The notes: a model not told the origin generated them from the letters alone. DNA of 64,000 nt from Halomonas heilongjiangensis (GCF_002879645.1 NZ_PNRE01000033.1:1-64000); one strand, 5' to 3'. Shown: positions 19,184-29,523, counted from the stretch's first letter. Made by a program: numbers and translations.

Positions 19184-20125
19184 TCAGGGGGAAGGCAACA
19201 CCAGCGTCCCGGTGCTACCCATCAGGAAGGCACGGTTGGCGTCGAGCGCCTCGCGCAGGAAGTCCCACAGCAGCCGCACCCGGGCCAGGCGGCGCTGCTC
19301 CTGGCGGGCGGTGATCCAGAACTGGCGGTCGATCGCCACCTCGTCGTCGAGCACCGTGACCAGCGACTCGCTGGTTTCCGCCATGAAGCAGGGCAGCACG
19401 GCGAGCCCTGCCCCGTACAGGGCGGCGGCGTGCTGGGTGGTGACGCTGGTGCTGCGCATGGCGAAGTGCGGCCCCGGGTGGCCGACCACCGAGGGATCGA
19501 GCAGCGGCTCCAGGTAGCTCAGCTGCTCGCTGAAGATCAGGTCGTCGACGTAGCCGATCAGCCGGTGCCGACCCAGTTCGGGCAGATGCTGCGGGGTGCC
19601 GTGGCGTTGCAGGTAGGCGCGGCTGCCGTAGAGCCGCAGGCGATAGTCGCAGAGCCGCGAGATCACCAGCCCCGGGCTCACCGGACGCTCCACGGTGATC
19701 GCCAGGTCCGCCTCGTGGCGGCTGAGGTTGACCACCCGGGGCAGGGCGAGCAGGTCCAGGGTCACGCCCGGGTGGCGCTCGCAGAACGCCGAGAGCAGCG
19801 GGGCGATCACCCAGGTGCCGAAGCCTTCGGTCACCCCGAGGCGGATCTGGCCGCCGATCTGGTGGTTCTGGTCGGTGAGGCTCTCGCCGGCCTCGAAGGC
19901 GTGGCGGGCCATCTCCTCGGCGTGGGCGAGCAGCCGCTGACCGGCCTCGGTGAGGTGGTAGCCGTGGGTGCTACGCTCGAAGAGCTGGGTATTGAGCTTC
20001 TGCTCGAAGCGGCGGGTGCGCCGCGACAGCGTGGAGTGATCCAGCCCCAGGCGCCGGGCGGCGTCGGTGAGGCGCTGGCTGCGCGCCACCTCCAGGAAGA
20101 TCTGGATATCCTGCCAGTCCAGCAT
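19184..20125 (-). CDS. LysR family transcriptional regulator (divergent from mmsA)
   Basis: A 313-residue LysR regulator. The N-terminal helix-turn-helix is DAARRLGLDHSTLSRRTRRF, followed by the ligand-binding domain. The start MLDWQDIQIF at 20125 has GGGGAG seven bases upstream; an upstream ATG at 20170 falls inside a large palindrome. It is divergent from the methylmalonate-semialdehyde dehydrogenase gene, and two dyads lie between them, so it probably regulates mmsA and itself. Confidence 0.88.
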   Translation of the reverse strand: MLDWQDIQIFLEVARSQRLTDAARRLGLDHSTLSRRTRRFEQKLNTQLFERSTHGYHLTEAGQRLLAHAEEMARHAFEAGESLTDQNHQIGGQIRLGVTEGFGTWVIAPLLSAFCERHPGVTLDLLALPRVVNLSRHEADLAITVERPVSPGLVISRLCDYRLRLYGSRAYLQRHGTPQHLPELGRHRLIGYVDDLIFSEQLSYLEPLLDPSVVGHPGPHFAMRSTSVTTQHAAALYGAGLAVLPCFMAETSESLVTVLDDEVAIDRQFWITARQEQRRLARVRLLWDFLREALDANRAFLMGSTGTLVLPSP

Positions 20126-20144
20126 CGGCGTCTCCCCTGATCGC

Positions 20145-20170
20145 TTGTTTGTGCATGGGTGCACAAACAA
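20145..20170. promoter_or_regulatory. 26-bp near-perfect palindrome in the LysR-mmsA intergenic region
   Basis: TTGTTTGTGCA (20145-20155) and TGCACAAACAA (20160-20170) are perfect 11-bp arms around a 4-base centre (TGGG). It sits 20 bases before the LysR start, so it may be the autoregulatory operator; as RNA it could also form a hairpin in the leader. Confidence 0.65.
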
Positions 20171-20250
20171 TGTGCCCGAGTGCCCGTTGTCATGCCCTCG
20201 AGCGTCTGGATAGACTCGATGACATCACATTCCGTGCCGTCATGCACATA

Positions 20251-20267
20251 AAGTCGAAAGTCGACTT
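20251..20267. promoter_or_regulatory. Second dyad upstream of mmsA
   Basis: AAGTCGA (20251-20257) and TCGACTT (20261-20267) form a perfect 7-bp dyad with a 3-base centre, 64 bases before the mmsA start. It is a candidate activator or repressor site for mmsA. Confidence 0.45.
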
Positions 20268-20330
20268 CCAGTGTCCAACGCAAGAGCCGAATAACAAGGC
20301 AACGCCACCCAATCACAGAGGAGCACCCCC

Positions 20331-21830
<1,500 letters not shown>

Positions 21831-21850
21831 TCCCGCCGGCAGCGTGAAAC

Positions 21851-21880
21851 GCGGCCCCGTCTCGCGAGAGGCGGGGCCGC
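21851..21880 (+). terminator. Hairpin terminator after mmsA
   Basis: GCGGCCCCG (21851-21859) and CGGGGCCGC (21872-21880) form a perfect 9-bp stem. The loop contains a further self-complementary CTCGCGAG. CTTGCGTTG follows, a weak T-containing tail. Confidence 0.65.
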
Positions 21881-21933
21881 CTTGCGTTGACGATGCCTGC
21901 CTGGCCGGTCGGGAAAGCTGGTAGAGTCCCGTT

Positions 21934-21949
21934 ATCGTATGGATACGAT
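21934..21949. promoter_or_regulatory. 16-bp palindrome just upstream of the diguanylate cyclase start
   Basis: ATCGTAT (21934-21940) and ATACGAT (21943-21949) are perfect arms with a 2-base centre. It lies 12 bases before the proposed TTG start, a place where a bound regulator or RNA fold could block expression. Confidence 0.4.
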
Positions 21950-21961
21950 GCCGGAGCTCAT

Positions 21962-23818
21962 TTGACTCGTCACACTTCGCCGTTCTCGTCGGTGGCCAGC
22001 CGGCTGTGCTGGGCATTGGCCCTGCTCTGCCTGCTGGCGCTGCCGGCCCAGGCCGCCATCGAGGTTACCGGGATGCCGGGCGAGCTCAACCTCGGGCCGC
22101 GGGTAGCGGTGCTCGAGGACCCCGATCGCGAGCTCGACATCGCGTCGCTGCTCGCCCGCCGCGACCGGCTGCCCTGGCGGGCCTCCGACCAGGACACCCT
22201 CAACTTCAGCTTCTCGTCGTCGGCCTGGTGGCTTGAGGTCGACCTGGCGAATGCCTCCGCGGCGCCAGAGCGCCGGCTGCTGGAGCTGGCCATGCCGCTG
22301 CACGACTACCTGGATGCCTGGCTGGTCGACGAGCGCGGGGAGGTGGTCCAGGCGTGGCAGACCGGCAATCGCCGCGACTTCGACTCGCGCCCGGTGGCGC
22401 ACCGCACCTTCGTGCTGCCGATCGCGCTGCCGCCCGGCGAGACGCGCCGCGTGATCCTGCGGCTGGACACCCACGACGGGCTGTATGACGCCACGCCGCT
22501 CTACCTGATGGACGATGCCAGCTTCCTGGCCAAGACCCAGCGGGAGCTGATGGCCTTCAGCCTCTACTTCGGGGCACTGCTGGCGCTGCTCATCTACAAC
22601 CTGCTGCTCTACGTCGCCACCCGCGAGCGCCCCTTGCTGCTCTACGTGATCTATCTCGGCACCTTCTTCGTGCTGATGTTTGCCGCACGTGGCTTTGCCT
22701 TCCAGTATTGGTGGCCGACCCTGCCGACGTTCAACAACCAGATGATCCCGCTGAACATCGGCCTGTTCGCCATCACGCTGGCTATCTTCAGCAGCAATTA
22801 CCTCAGCCTGCAGCGGCAGGCGCCGGGAGTGGCCCGGGCGCTGTACGGGGTGGCGGGCGTCTGCCTGGCGAGCGCCCTGCCGGCGCTGCTGGGGCACTAT
22901 GCGCCGATCTTTCGCCTGATGATTCCCGCGGCCATCGTGCTCTCCACGCTGCTGCTCGGCGTGGCCGCCTGGCTGAGCTGGCGGGGCGACGTCCTGGCCA
23001 GGATCTTCCTGGTGGCGTGGAGCGTGCTGCTGGTCGGCGTCTCGCTCTACTTCCTGCGGGTGGCCGGGGTGCTGCCCTACAACGCCGTCACCGAGTACGC
23101 CGTCCAGGCGGGCTCGGGGCTCGAGTTCCTGATGCTGGCCCTGGGGCTGGCCTGGAAGATCAATCGGCTCAAGAACGAGAAGCTCGCGGCCGAGCGCGCC
23201 ACTCACGAGATGCAGCGGACACTCAACCAGCAGCTGGAGGCGCAGGTCCGGGCGCGCACCAGTGATCTCGAGGCGGCCAACCGGCAGCTCGTCGCCCTGT
23301 CGCGCACCGACCCGCTCACCGGGCTGCTCAACCGTCGCCAGTTCCATGCCCTGGTCGACGACGAGCTGCAGCGTCGTCGTCGCCACGGCCGGCCGCTGCT
23401 GTTCGCGGTGATGGATATCGATGCCTTCAAGGCCTACAACGACACCTATGGCCACCAGGCGGGCGACGAGGTACTGGTGAGGGTCGCGGCGCTGCTCGAG
23501 AGGCATTTCCGGCGCGCCGGCGATCGGCTGTTCCGGCTGGGCGGGGAGGAGTTCGGCCTGATGCTCGAGGCCGACACCCTGGCAGCCGGCCTCCAGGCCC
23601 TGGAGCAGTTCCGTGCGGCCATCGAGGGGCTGGGGATTCCCCACGCCGGCTCCGGGCATGGCGTGGTCACGGCGTCCTTCGGCCTGGTCGCCTGCGAGGA
23701 CTTCGACAGGGTTCCGGATACCCAGGCGCTCTATGTCCAGGCGGACCAGGCGATGTACGAGGCCAAGGGCCGGGAACGCAACCGCATCGTGACGCGCCAC
23801 CTGGCCTTCGGCGCCTGA
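21962..23818 (+). CDS. Membrane diguanylate cyclase with 7TMR-DISM sensor
   Basis: About 618 residues from the TTG at 21962. A signal peptide ends near LPAQA, followed by a 7TMR-DISM extracellular domain (roughly 30-180), seven membrane helices (about 190-400), a short coiled coil and a C-terminal GGDEF domain. The active site GGEEF lies near residue 527, and an inhibitory RxxD site (RAGD) sits five residues before it, so product inhibition is expected. TTG is chosen because GGAG lies seven bases upstream and the product then begins with a normal signal peptide; ATGs at 21887 and 21893 would add 25 and 23 residues encoded just after the mmsA terminator. It should make c-di-GMP in response to an external ligand. 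Confidence 0.88.
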   Translation: MTRHTSPFSSVASRLCWALALLCLLALPAQAAIEVTGMPGELNLGPRVAVLEDPDRELDIASLLARRDRLPWRASDQDTLNFSFSSSAWWLEVDLANASAAPERRLLELAMPLHDYLDAWLVDERGEVVQAWQTGNRRDFDSRPVAHRTFVLPIALPPGETRRVILRLDTHDGLYDATPLYLMDDASFLAKTQRELMAFSLYFGALLALLIYNLLLYVATRERPLLLYVIYLGTFFVLMFAARGFAFQYWWPTLPTFNNQMIPLNIGLFAITLAIFSSNYLSLQRQAPGVARALYGVAGVCLASALPALLGHYAPIFRLMIPAAIVLSTLLLGVAAWLSWRGDVLARIFLVAWSVLLVGVSLYFLRVAGVLPYNAVTEYAVQAGSGLEFLMLALGLAWKINRLKNEKLAAERATHEMQRTLNQQLEAQVRARTSDLEAANRQLVALSRTDPLTGLLNRRQFHALVDDELQRRRRHGRPLLFAVMDIDAFKAYNDTYGHQAGDEVLVRVAALLERHFRRAGDRLFRLGGEEFGLMLEADTLAAGLQALEQFRAAIEGLGIPHAGSGHGVVTASFGLVACEDFDRVPDTQALYVQADQAMYEAKGRERNRIVTRHLAFGA

Positions 23819-23919
23819 GCGCCGGCAGCCTGACGCCGGCATGGACAACAGGATGACGTTGACGTTAACTGGAGATATCGCGTTCACTGATCCGACAACG
23901 ACGTCACCCAGGAGCCGCC

Positions 23920-24507
23920 ATGTCCGCCCCCATCAGCCGCTTTCCCGTTCCCGAGTCGATCCACGACCTGCCCGACGACATCCGTGACGCCATGCTGGCG
24001 GTGCAGGAGAAGGCCGGCTTCGTGCCCAACGTCTTCCTGATGCTGGCCCATCGCCCGGCCGAGTTCCGTGCCTTCTTCGCCTACCACGACGCCCTGATGG
24101 AGCGCGAGTCGGACACCCTGACCAAGGCCGAGAAGGAGATGATCGTGGTGGCCACCAGTGGGCGCAACCGCTGCCTCTACTGCGTGGTCGCCCACGGCGC
24201 CCTGGTGCGCATCTACAGCAAGGACCCGCTGCTCGCCGACCAGGTCGCCGTCAACCACCGCGTCGCCGACCTGAACGAGCGCCACCGGGTGATGCTCGAC
24301 TTCGCCTTCCACACGGGCCTGGAGGTGGGCGAGCTCACCGAGGCGTGGCAGGCCCGCCTGCTCGAGGCCGGCTTCACCCTCGACGACATCTGGGACATCG
24401 GCGCCATCGCCGCCTTCTTCGGCATGTCCAACCGCCTGGTCACCCTCGCCGGCACCCCGCCCAACGAGGAGTTCTACCTGATGGGGCGGGTGCCGCGGGA
24501 GAAGTAG
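23920..24507 (+). CDS. Peroxidase-related enzyme, AhpD/carboxymuconolactone decarboxylase family
   Basis: A 195-residue all-helical protein of the AhpD-like group. The redox motif is CLYCVVAHG (a CxxC with the conserved following His), near residues 87-95. Typical family ends follow: GFTLDDIWDIGAIAAFFGMS and the C-terminal NEEFYLMGR. It probably reduces peroxides through its cysteine pair. AGGAG precedes the ATG. The last 142 bases have a partial, diverged copy at 39205-39337, and a short remnant of another gene's 3' end follows it at 24569; see findings. Confidence 0.87.
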   Translation: MSAPISRFPVPESIHDLPDDIRDAMLAVQEKAGFVPNVFLMLAHRPAEFRAFFAYHDALMERESDTLTKAEKEMIVVATSGRNRCLYCVVAHGALVRIYSKDPLLADQVAVNHRVADLNERHRVMLDFAFHTGLEVGELTEAWQARLLEAGFTLDDIWDIGAIAAFFGMSNRLVTLAGTPPNEEFYLMGRVPREK

Positions 24508-24568
24508 GTCTCGTTTACGTGGCCGGCTGAATACAAACCCCGTGCAGTCAGCAGTGGGAGATAGTCTG

Positions 24569-24615
24569 ACACTCCTCCAGCAGTTGCAGCACCGGCATGA
24601 GCTGGCTCTCGTGCA
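24569..24615 (-). pseudogene. 3'-end fragment of the hypothetical gene found intact at 40180-40845
   Basis: These 47 bases match 40183-40229 at 45 positions. On the minus strand they encode HESQLMPVLQLLEEC, the C-terminus of the hypothetical protein, but the stop codon is changed to CAG. The rest of that gene is absent here. This marks the left edge of the catabolic block. Confidence 0.8.
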
Positions 24616-24648
24616 AGCGTCACGAGGCCGGGCGCCGGTCATGACGCC

Positions 24649-25272
24649 TCAAGGGAGGCTGGCCCTTCGGTAGCCGATGCCATCGAGGAAGATGTCGATC
24701 GCCTCGTCGGACAGCGCCCGCAGTTTCTCCTTGTCCGGCTCATCGACGAGGCCCAACAGGCATCGTAGCTGGATATCCCCGGTGAGGGAGTCGAGGAACA
24801 GCCGCGCACGGTTGTAGGGACTGCCTGGCGTGATCAGGCCCTCGTTCTCGGCCCAGGCGAAGTAGTCCGAGAGGCAGCGGTACGAGATGGAGGGGGCGGC
24901 GGAGAAGAAGGCCCGGCCCGCGTCCGGGAAATGCGGGCTCTCGGCCACCACCAGTCGATGGAGCTCCAGGGTGTTCGGGGCCAGCAGCACGTCGAAGAAG
25001 GCGTCGGCCATCTTGCGCAGTGCCCGATCCGGCGCCAACCCGATGAGATCGAGCGACACCATGGGGGTGACGATCTTCTGACACAGGTGGGAAATCAGCG
25101 CCGAGAAGAGCCCATCCTTGTCGCCGAAATAGGCATAGATGGTGCGCTTCGATCCTCCCACCTTGGCGACGATGGCGTCGACGCTGACGCGTGAGTAACC
25201 GCTTTCCAGGAAGAGCTCGGTTGCGGCATCGAGAATGGCTTCACGCTTCTTCGCTTGTGATGGGCGTGCCAT
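24649..25272 (-). CDS. TetR/AcrR family transcriptional regulator
   Basis: A 207-residue regulator from ATG 25272, which has GAGGGAA upstream; the longer start at 25314 adds 14 atypical residues. The helix-turn-helix is VSVDAIVAKVGGSKRTIYAY, followed by a C-terminal ligand domain. It is divergent from the FAH hydrolase/dioxygenase/TRAP operon. A 21-bp palindrome lies at the start of that operon, and a related half-site (AGTACCATAC, 25307-25316) lies in its own upstream region, so it probably represses both until an aromatic-derived ligand binds. Confidence 0.9.
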   Translation of the reverse strand: MARPSQAKKREAILDAATELFLESGYSRVSVDAIVAKVGGSKRTIYAYFGDKDGLFSALISHLCQKIVTPMVSLDLIGLAPDRALRKMADAFFDVLLAPNTLELHRLVVAESPHFPDAGRAFFSAAPSISYRCLSDYFAWAENEGLITPGSPYNRARLFLDSLTGDIQLRCLLGLVDEPDKEKLRALSDEAIDIFLDGIGYRRASLP

Positions 25273-25322
25273 GCGTTCCCTCGGCGATACGGAAAAGATA
25301 CCTGAAAGTACCATACTACCCG

Positions 25323-25350
25323 GGGCCGTCGGATAGCAAACCGACGGCCC
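25323..25350. repeat. Strong hairpin upstream of the TetR gene
   Basis: GGGCCGTCGG (25323-25332) and CCGACGGCCC (25341-25350) are perfect 10-bp arms with an 8-base loop. Neither side has a T-run. It may be a leader hairpin in the TetR message or an insulating terminator between the divergent units. Confidence 0.45.
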
Positions 25351-25500
25351 AGCCGCGTCGGTCGATGACGGGTCAGGGGCTTGAGGTAGGCATCATGGCT
25401 CGCGCACGGGCTCGAGGCCCGGCCCGGCGCGTCCCGCCGATGTGGCCGCCCTGCAGGTGCCGCCTTCGACGAAGGTAGGGCATCCCGATCGAGAAATCGT

Positions 25501-25561
25501 TTGACAGCGAGGAGTCCGTGGGCGATCTTTGATCCAGATTGGTACGGTACAGTACCGTACC
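25501..25561 (+). promoter_or_regulatory. Promoter and 21-bp palindromic operator of the catabolic operon
   Basis: TTGACA (25501-25506) is a perfect -35 box; GATCTT at 25524-25529 is a weak -10 after 17 bases. The palindrome GGTACGGTAC (25541-25550), one central A, then its exact reverse complement (25552-25561) lies right at the expected transcript start. A bound TetR protein there would block transcription. Confidence 0.65.
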
Positions 25562-25596
25562 GCAGTTAAGACAAATCCAACCAGCAGGAGGAAGAC

Positions 25597-26448
25597 ATGC
25601 GATTCGTGACCTTCGAACAGGATGGGCATCAGGGCCTGGCGATCGAGGAGCAGGAGGGGCTGCGAGGGCTGACAGTGAACGATGCCGGCTATCCAGGGGA
25701 CCTTGCGCAGTTGCTGAAAGAGGGCGAAGCGACGCTGCAGAAGGCGCATCGATGGCTCGGTGGGGGCCGCTCCCTCGAGGGCGAGTCGATCCGTTTTCTG
25801 CCCCCTTTGCCGCGACCCGCGAAGATCATCTGCGTGGGACTTAACTATGCCGATCATACCAAGGAGAGCCCCTATGACCAGCCCGATTACCCGACGGTCT
25901 TCACGCGCTTCGCGTCCAGCTTGATCGGCCACAATGCGCCGATCATCCGTCCTGCAGGCTCAGAGCAGCTCGACTACGAAGGCGAGATGGCCGTCATCAT
26001 CGGCACCGGTGGGCGCAACATATCGCGGGGCCGAGCGCTGGATCATGTCGCCGGCTATTCGATCTTCAACGATGCCTCGGTGCGGGATTACCAGTTCAAG
26101 TCACCCCAATGGACCATGGGCAAGAACTTCGATGCCACGGGCGCCTTCGGTCCCGCCTTCGTCACCGCCGAGGAGTTGCCACTGGGTGGGAAGGGTCTGC
26201 AGCTCAGGACCCTGCTCAACGGGGAGGTCGTCCAGCAGGCCAATACCGATGACCTGATCTTCGATGTGGCAGACCTGATCTCCATCATCAGTGAAGTGCT
26301 GACCCTGGAGCCCGGCGACGTGCTGGTCACAGGCACGCCCGCCGGCGTCGGTTTCGCCAGGACCCCGCCGCTCTACATGCAGGAAGGTGATGTCTGCAGC
26401 GTCGAAGTCGAGGGGCTGGGGACCCTGATAAACCCGGTGTCCAGATAA
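25597..26448 (+). CDS. Fumarylacetoacetate hydrolase family protein
   Basis: A 283-residue FAH-fold enzyme. An N-terminal domain of about 70 residues precedes the catalytic domain with KIICVGLNYADH, the metal ligands Glu128 and Glu130 (LDYEGEMAVIIG) and Asp159 (NDASVRDYQ). KSPQWTMGKNFDATGAFGPA and VLVTGTPAGVGF complete the family pattern. It probably hydrolyses or decarboxylates a ring-cleavage product such as an acylpyruvate. AGGAGG precedes the ATG. It is the first gene of the TetR-controlled operon, next to an extradiol dioxygenase. Confidence 0.92.
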   Translation: MRFVTFEQDGHQGLAIEEQEGLRGLTVNDAGYPGDLAQLLKEGEATLQKAHRWLGGGRSLEGESIRFLPPLPRPAKIICVGLNYADHTKESPYDQPDYPTVFTRFASSLIGHNAPIIRPAGSEQLDYEGEMAVIIGTGGRNISRGRALDHVAGYSIFNDASVRDYQFKSPQWTMGKNFDATGAFGPAFVTAEELPLGGKGLQLRTLLNGEVVQQANTDDLIFDVADLISIISEVLTLEPGDVLVTGTPAGVGFARTPPLYMQEGDVCSVEVEGLGTLINPVSR

Positions 26449-26636
26449 TCCTCTGACCGCGCACCAGCGATCTCGAAGCCGTGGAGGGAAGGGAGAGCGG
26501 AATCCAGGGAGATAGATCAGGACATGGGCCGAAGGGGAGTCGCTCCTCCTCGGCGGGAAGCAAGACAAGAATCCGTGTTTCCTTGGCTGTACCTCCTAGC
26601 GGTGAATAACGACAACAGCGAAGAAATGGAGCGAAT

Positions 26637-27575
26637 ATGCTTAGGGTCAAAGATATCCATCATGTGGTGTATCGCCACGCCGACCTGGAAGCGCTCGAAG
26701 CCTTCCTCGGCGACTTCGGCATGGTGGTGGCGTCCAGGGACGACGATCGGGTGTTCTTCCGGGGCGCCTGCTCGGCCCCCTACATCTATATCGCCGAGCG
26801 TGCCGAGACGCCATCCTTCGGCAGCATTGCCTTCGAGGTCGAGAGTCGCGACGACCTGCTGAAAGCCGCCGCCCTGGAGGGCGCCTCCGAGGTGCAGGCG
26901 CTCGACAGGCCAGGCGGCGGGGAGCGGGTGATACTCCACGACCCCGCCGGCCGTCAGGTCGATATCGTCCATGGCATCTCGACAGTGGCGCCGCTGCCGA
27001 TGCGACCCGCCCTGACCTACAACACCGCCGACAGCAAGCAGCGGTTCGGTGATACGCAACGACCAGAACCGGGCCCCGCCCAGATCCTCCGGCTCGGGCA
27101 TATCGCCCTGGGCGTCCAGGATCTCCACGCGAACCTCCAGTGGTATACGACCGTCCTGGGCATGTTGCCGTCCGACATGGTGGTCGAAGAACAGCGGGAT
27201 AACCCCCATGCCGTCTTCCTGCGGATCGACCGCGGCGATGACTGGACGGACCATCACACCGTCGCCCTCTTCGGTGCCCCCAGAGATCACGTCCATCACT
27301 CCTCGTTCGAGGTTCAGGATGTGGACTCCCAGTATCTCGGCAACCAGTGGTTGACGCAGCGGGCATGGACGCCCTTCTGGGGGGTAGGCCGACACCTGCT
27401 CGGCAGTCAGGTGTTCGACTACTGGTACGACACCTCGGGCAACATCGTCGAGCACTTCACCGACGGCGACCTTTACAACCGCGAGTCGCGAACCGGCTAC
27501 GTGGAGGGAGGAAGCAACACCCTCTACCAATGGGGACCCGACATGGCGATCGAGGACTTCCTCGGTCATGAGTGA
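26637..27575 (+). CDS. Extradiol ring-cleavage dioxygenase, VOC family
   Basis: A 312-residue two-domain vicinal-oxygen-chelate protein. The N-terminal VOC module (1-125) lacks clear ligands. The C-terminal module (150-285) has the type I extradiol iron ligands: His155 (LGHIALGV), His220 or His221 (VHHSSFEV) and Glu272 (NIVEHFTDGD). It should cleave a catechol-like ring next to the diol. The true substrate is unknown. It lies after the FAH hydrolase gene, which could process its product, and before a TRAP importer. The start has GGAG seven bases upstream. Confidence 0.88.
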   Translation: MLRVKDIHHVVYRHADLEALEAFLGDFGMVVASRDDDRVFFRGACSAPYIYIAERAETPSFGSIAFEVESRDDLLKAAALEGASEVQALDRPGGGERVILHDPAGRQVDIVHGISTVAPLPMRPALTYNTADSKQRFGDTQRPEPGPAQILRLGHIALGVQDLHANLQWYTTVLGMLPSDMVVEEQRDNPHAVFLRIDRGDDWTDHHTVALFGAPRDHVHHSSFEVQDVDSQYLGNQWLTQRAWTPFWGVGRHLLGSQVFDYWYDTSGNIVEHFTDGDLYNRESRTGYVEGGSNTLYQWGPDMAIEDFLGHE

Positions 27576-27700
27576 CGGTGAGCCCGCTCGCAGCCTGACC
27601 AGGACGAGAAAGGGGCGTGGGCGATAACCCTCGACGACAACAGCCCCGTCCCCCTCCGCTCGACACTCCAACAATACACAACAAGCTCAGGAGTCAGACG

Positions 27701-28786
27701 ATGAACCTCAAGCTGATTTCCCCCCTTGCCCTGGCACTCCCCCTGGTACTCTCCGGCTGCGGCGAAGAATCCGCCCAGGCCATGGAGACGATCAATCTCA
27801 GGGTCGGGGCCAGCCATCCGGCATCCCTGCCATGGGTGGGCGCCATTTCCGATCACTTCATCCCCGAGGTCGACCGCCGCATCGCCGAGCTGGATCTGGG
27901 CTACCGGATCAACTGGCAGGAGTCCTACGGGGGCAAGCTGTACAAGGCCAACGCGACCCTCAGCTCGGTGTCGCAGGGCATCGTGGATATCGGCTGGGTG
28001 TTCAGCACCCTGGAGGGTTCCCGACAGCCCTTGACGCAGGTCACGGCCTATACGCCGGGCGTTACGGATGACCCGGCGATCATGATGGATGTCTTCAACG
28101 AGCTGAATCGCTCCGTGCCGGCGTTGAAGGCCGAATGGGAAGGCAATAACACGGTCTTCCTCGGCGCAACCGCCAGCGATCCCTTCCAGATCTTCACGGC
28201 CTTCCCCCTCGACTCCCTGGATGACCTGCAGGGCCAGAAGATCTCGGCGGCGGGGGTGCTGTCTTCCTGGCTGCGCGGGACGGGCGCCGTGGGGGTGCAA
28301 GGGGCCTTGCCCGATTTCTACATGCAGGTTCAGACGGGCGTCTCCAATGGCAGCCTGGTACTGCCGTCCGGTGCCTTCAGCATCAAGCTCCACGAGGTGG
28401 CGCCTTACCTGACGAAGGTGAACCTGGGTTCCACCTATTTCGGTGGGCTGGCCATCAACAAGGATACCTTCGAGGGCCTGCCCGACGAGCTCCAGAAGAT
28501 CCTGCTGGAGGCCGGGGATGTCTACTCCGAGCACGTCGGGGTCGGGGCGATGGGCCTCTACGACCAGGGCATGGCGGCGATGGAGGAGAACCCCGACGTC
28601 ACCATCGCCACCTGGTCGGAGGAGCAGACCCGGGAGTGGATCGACACCCTGCCGAACCTGGCGAAGGAATGGGTCGAGGACAATCGCGCCAAAGGTCTGC
28701 CTGCCGGGGAAGTCCTCCAGGCCTATATGGACGCGATACGCAAGCGGGGCATCGAGCCCATGCGTGCCTGGGACCAAGAAATCTAG
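27701..28786 (+). CDS. TRAP transporter substrate-binding protein, DctP-like (probable lipoprotein)
   Basis: A 361-residue receptor. The start at ATG 27701 has AGGAG nearby. The signal sequence ends in LVLSGC, a lipobox, so the mature protein is probably anchored by its Cys, which is uncommon for TRAP receptors. The fold shows VGASHPASLPWVGAI at the mature N-terminus and LQGQKISAAGVLSSWLRGTG in the middle. It lies between the extradiol dioxygenase and the matching permease genes and is likely to bind the aromatic or carboxylate substrate of this operon. Confidence 0.88.
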   Translation: MNLKLISPLALALPLVLSGCGEESAQAMETINLRVGASHPASLPWVGAISDHFIPEVDRRIAELDLGYRINWQESYGGKLYKANATLSSVSQGIVDIGWVFSTLEGSRQPLTQVTAYTPGVTDDPAIMMDVFNELNRSVPALKAEWEGNNTVFLGATASDPFQIFTAFPLDSLDDLQGQKISAAGVLSSWLRGTGAVGVQGALPDFYMQVQTGVSNGSLVLPSGAFSIKLHEVAPYLTKVNLGSTYFGGLAINKDTFEGLPDELQKILLEAGDVYSEHVGVGAMGLYDQGMAAMEENPDVTIATWSEEQTREWIDTLPNLAKEWVEDNRAKGLPAGEVLQAYMDAIRKRGIEPMRAWDQEI

Positions 28787-28986
28787 TGGTGGAAACCTCG
28801 GTGAAGAGGCTACCCGGGAATGGGCATCGATGGATCACGCACAGGGACGTTCATCGACGACGCGACGTCTTCGGGTGTCGCCGGCGGAAACGCCTTCATC
28901 GAGCCCCTTGCATCCATGACGTCTCCAATGATCTTGGCTGCGCTCGGTGCTACCGAGGCGCCGAGAGAGTGAAAGGAGGTCGGAAA

Positions 28987-29523
28987 ATGAGCAATACAAG
29001 AATGATGAATGAATGGTTCGGCCGTGTCGTCGATGGGCTCAATGCCGTGGGGTCGCTGCTGATATTCGCGATGATGGTCCTGGTGTGCGCGGACGTGGCG
29101 TCCAGGTCTCTGCTCAATCAACCCATCTATGGCGTCACGGAACTGATGTCGCTGTCCATCGTGGTGATCGTCTTCCTGCAGATGGCCAGCACGTTGAGGC
29201 ATCGGCGCATGGCGAAGGCGGATATCTTCATCGAGAAGTTCATCACGACGTCCCCCGTGGCGGGACATGTCCTGAGTGCCGTGTACAGCCTGGGCGGCAT
29301 CCTGGCCAGTGCCCTGATCGTCTACGGCACCTACCCGCTATGGGCGCAGGCATGGCATGCCAATGAGTACATCGGCGTCCAGGGCCTGCTCACCGTGCCC
29401 ACCTGGCCGGTGAAGACCGTCATCCTGATCGGTGGCAGCGCCACCGGAATCCAGTACCTCATCGATGCGCTGCAGGACCTGGCTTCCGCAAGCGACCACT
29501 ACAAAGAACGGAAGGGAGGCTGA
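28987..29523 (+). CDS. TRAP transporter small permease, DctQ family
   Basis: A 178-residue membrane protein with four hydrophobic segments. The start is set by AAAGGAGGT eight bases upstream. Motifs such as DVASRSLLNQPIYGVTELM fit DctQ. A 200-base spacer separates it from the receptor gene; it holds no clear gene. dctM follows after 3 bases. Confidence 0.9.
   Translation: MSNTRMMNEWFGRVVDGLNAVGSLLIFAMMVLVCADVASRSLLNQPIYGVTELMSLSIVVIVFLQMASTLRHRRMAKADIFIEKFITTSPVAGHVLSAVYSLGGILASALIVYGTYPLWAQAWHANEYIGVQGLLTVPTWPVKTVILIGGSATGIQYLIDALQDLASASDHYKERKGG

Noticed and set aside
28787..28986. Protein-like antisense reading between the TRAP receptor and small permease genes
   Set aside because: It lacks a start, is entirely antisense to the operon and continues opposite the dctQ coding region.
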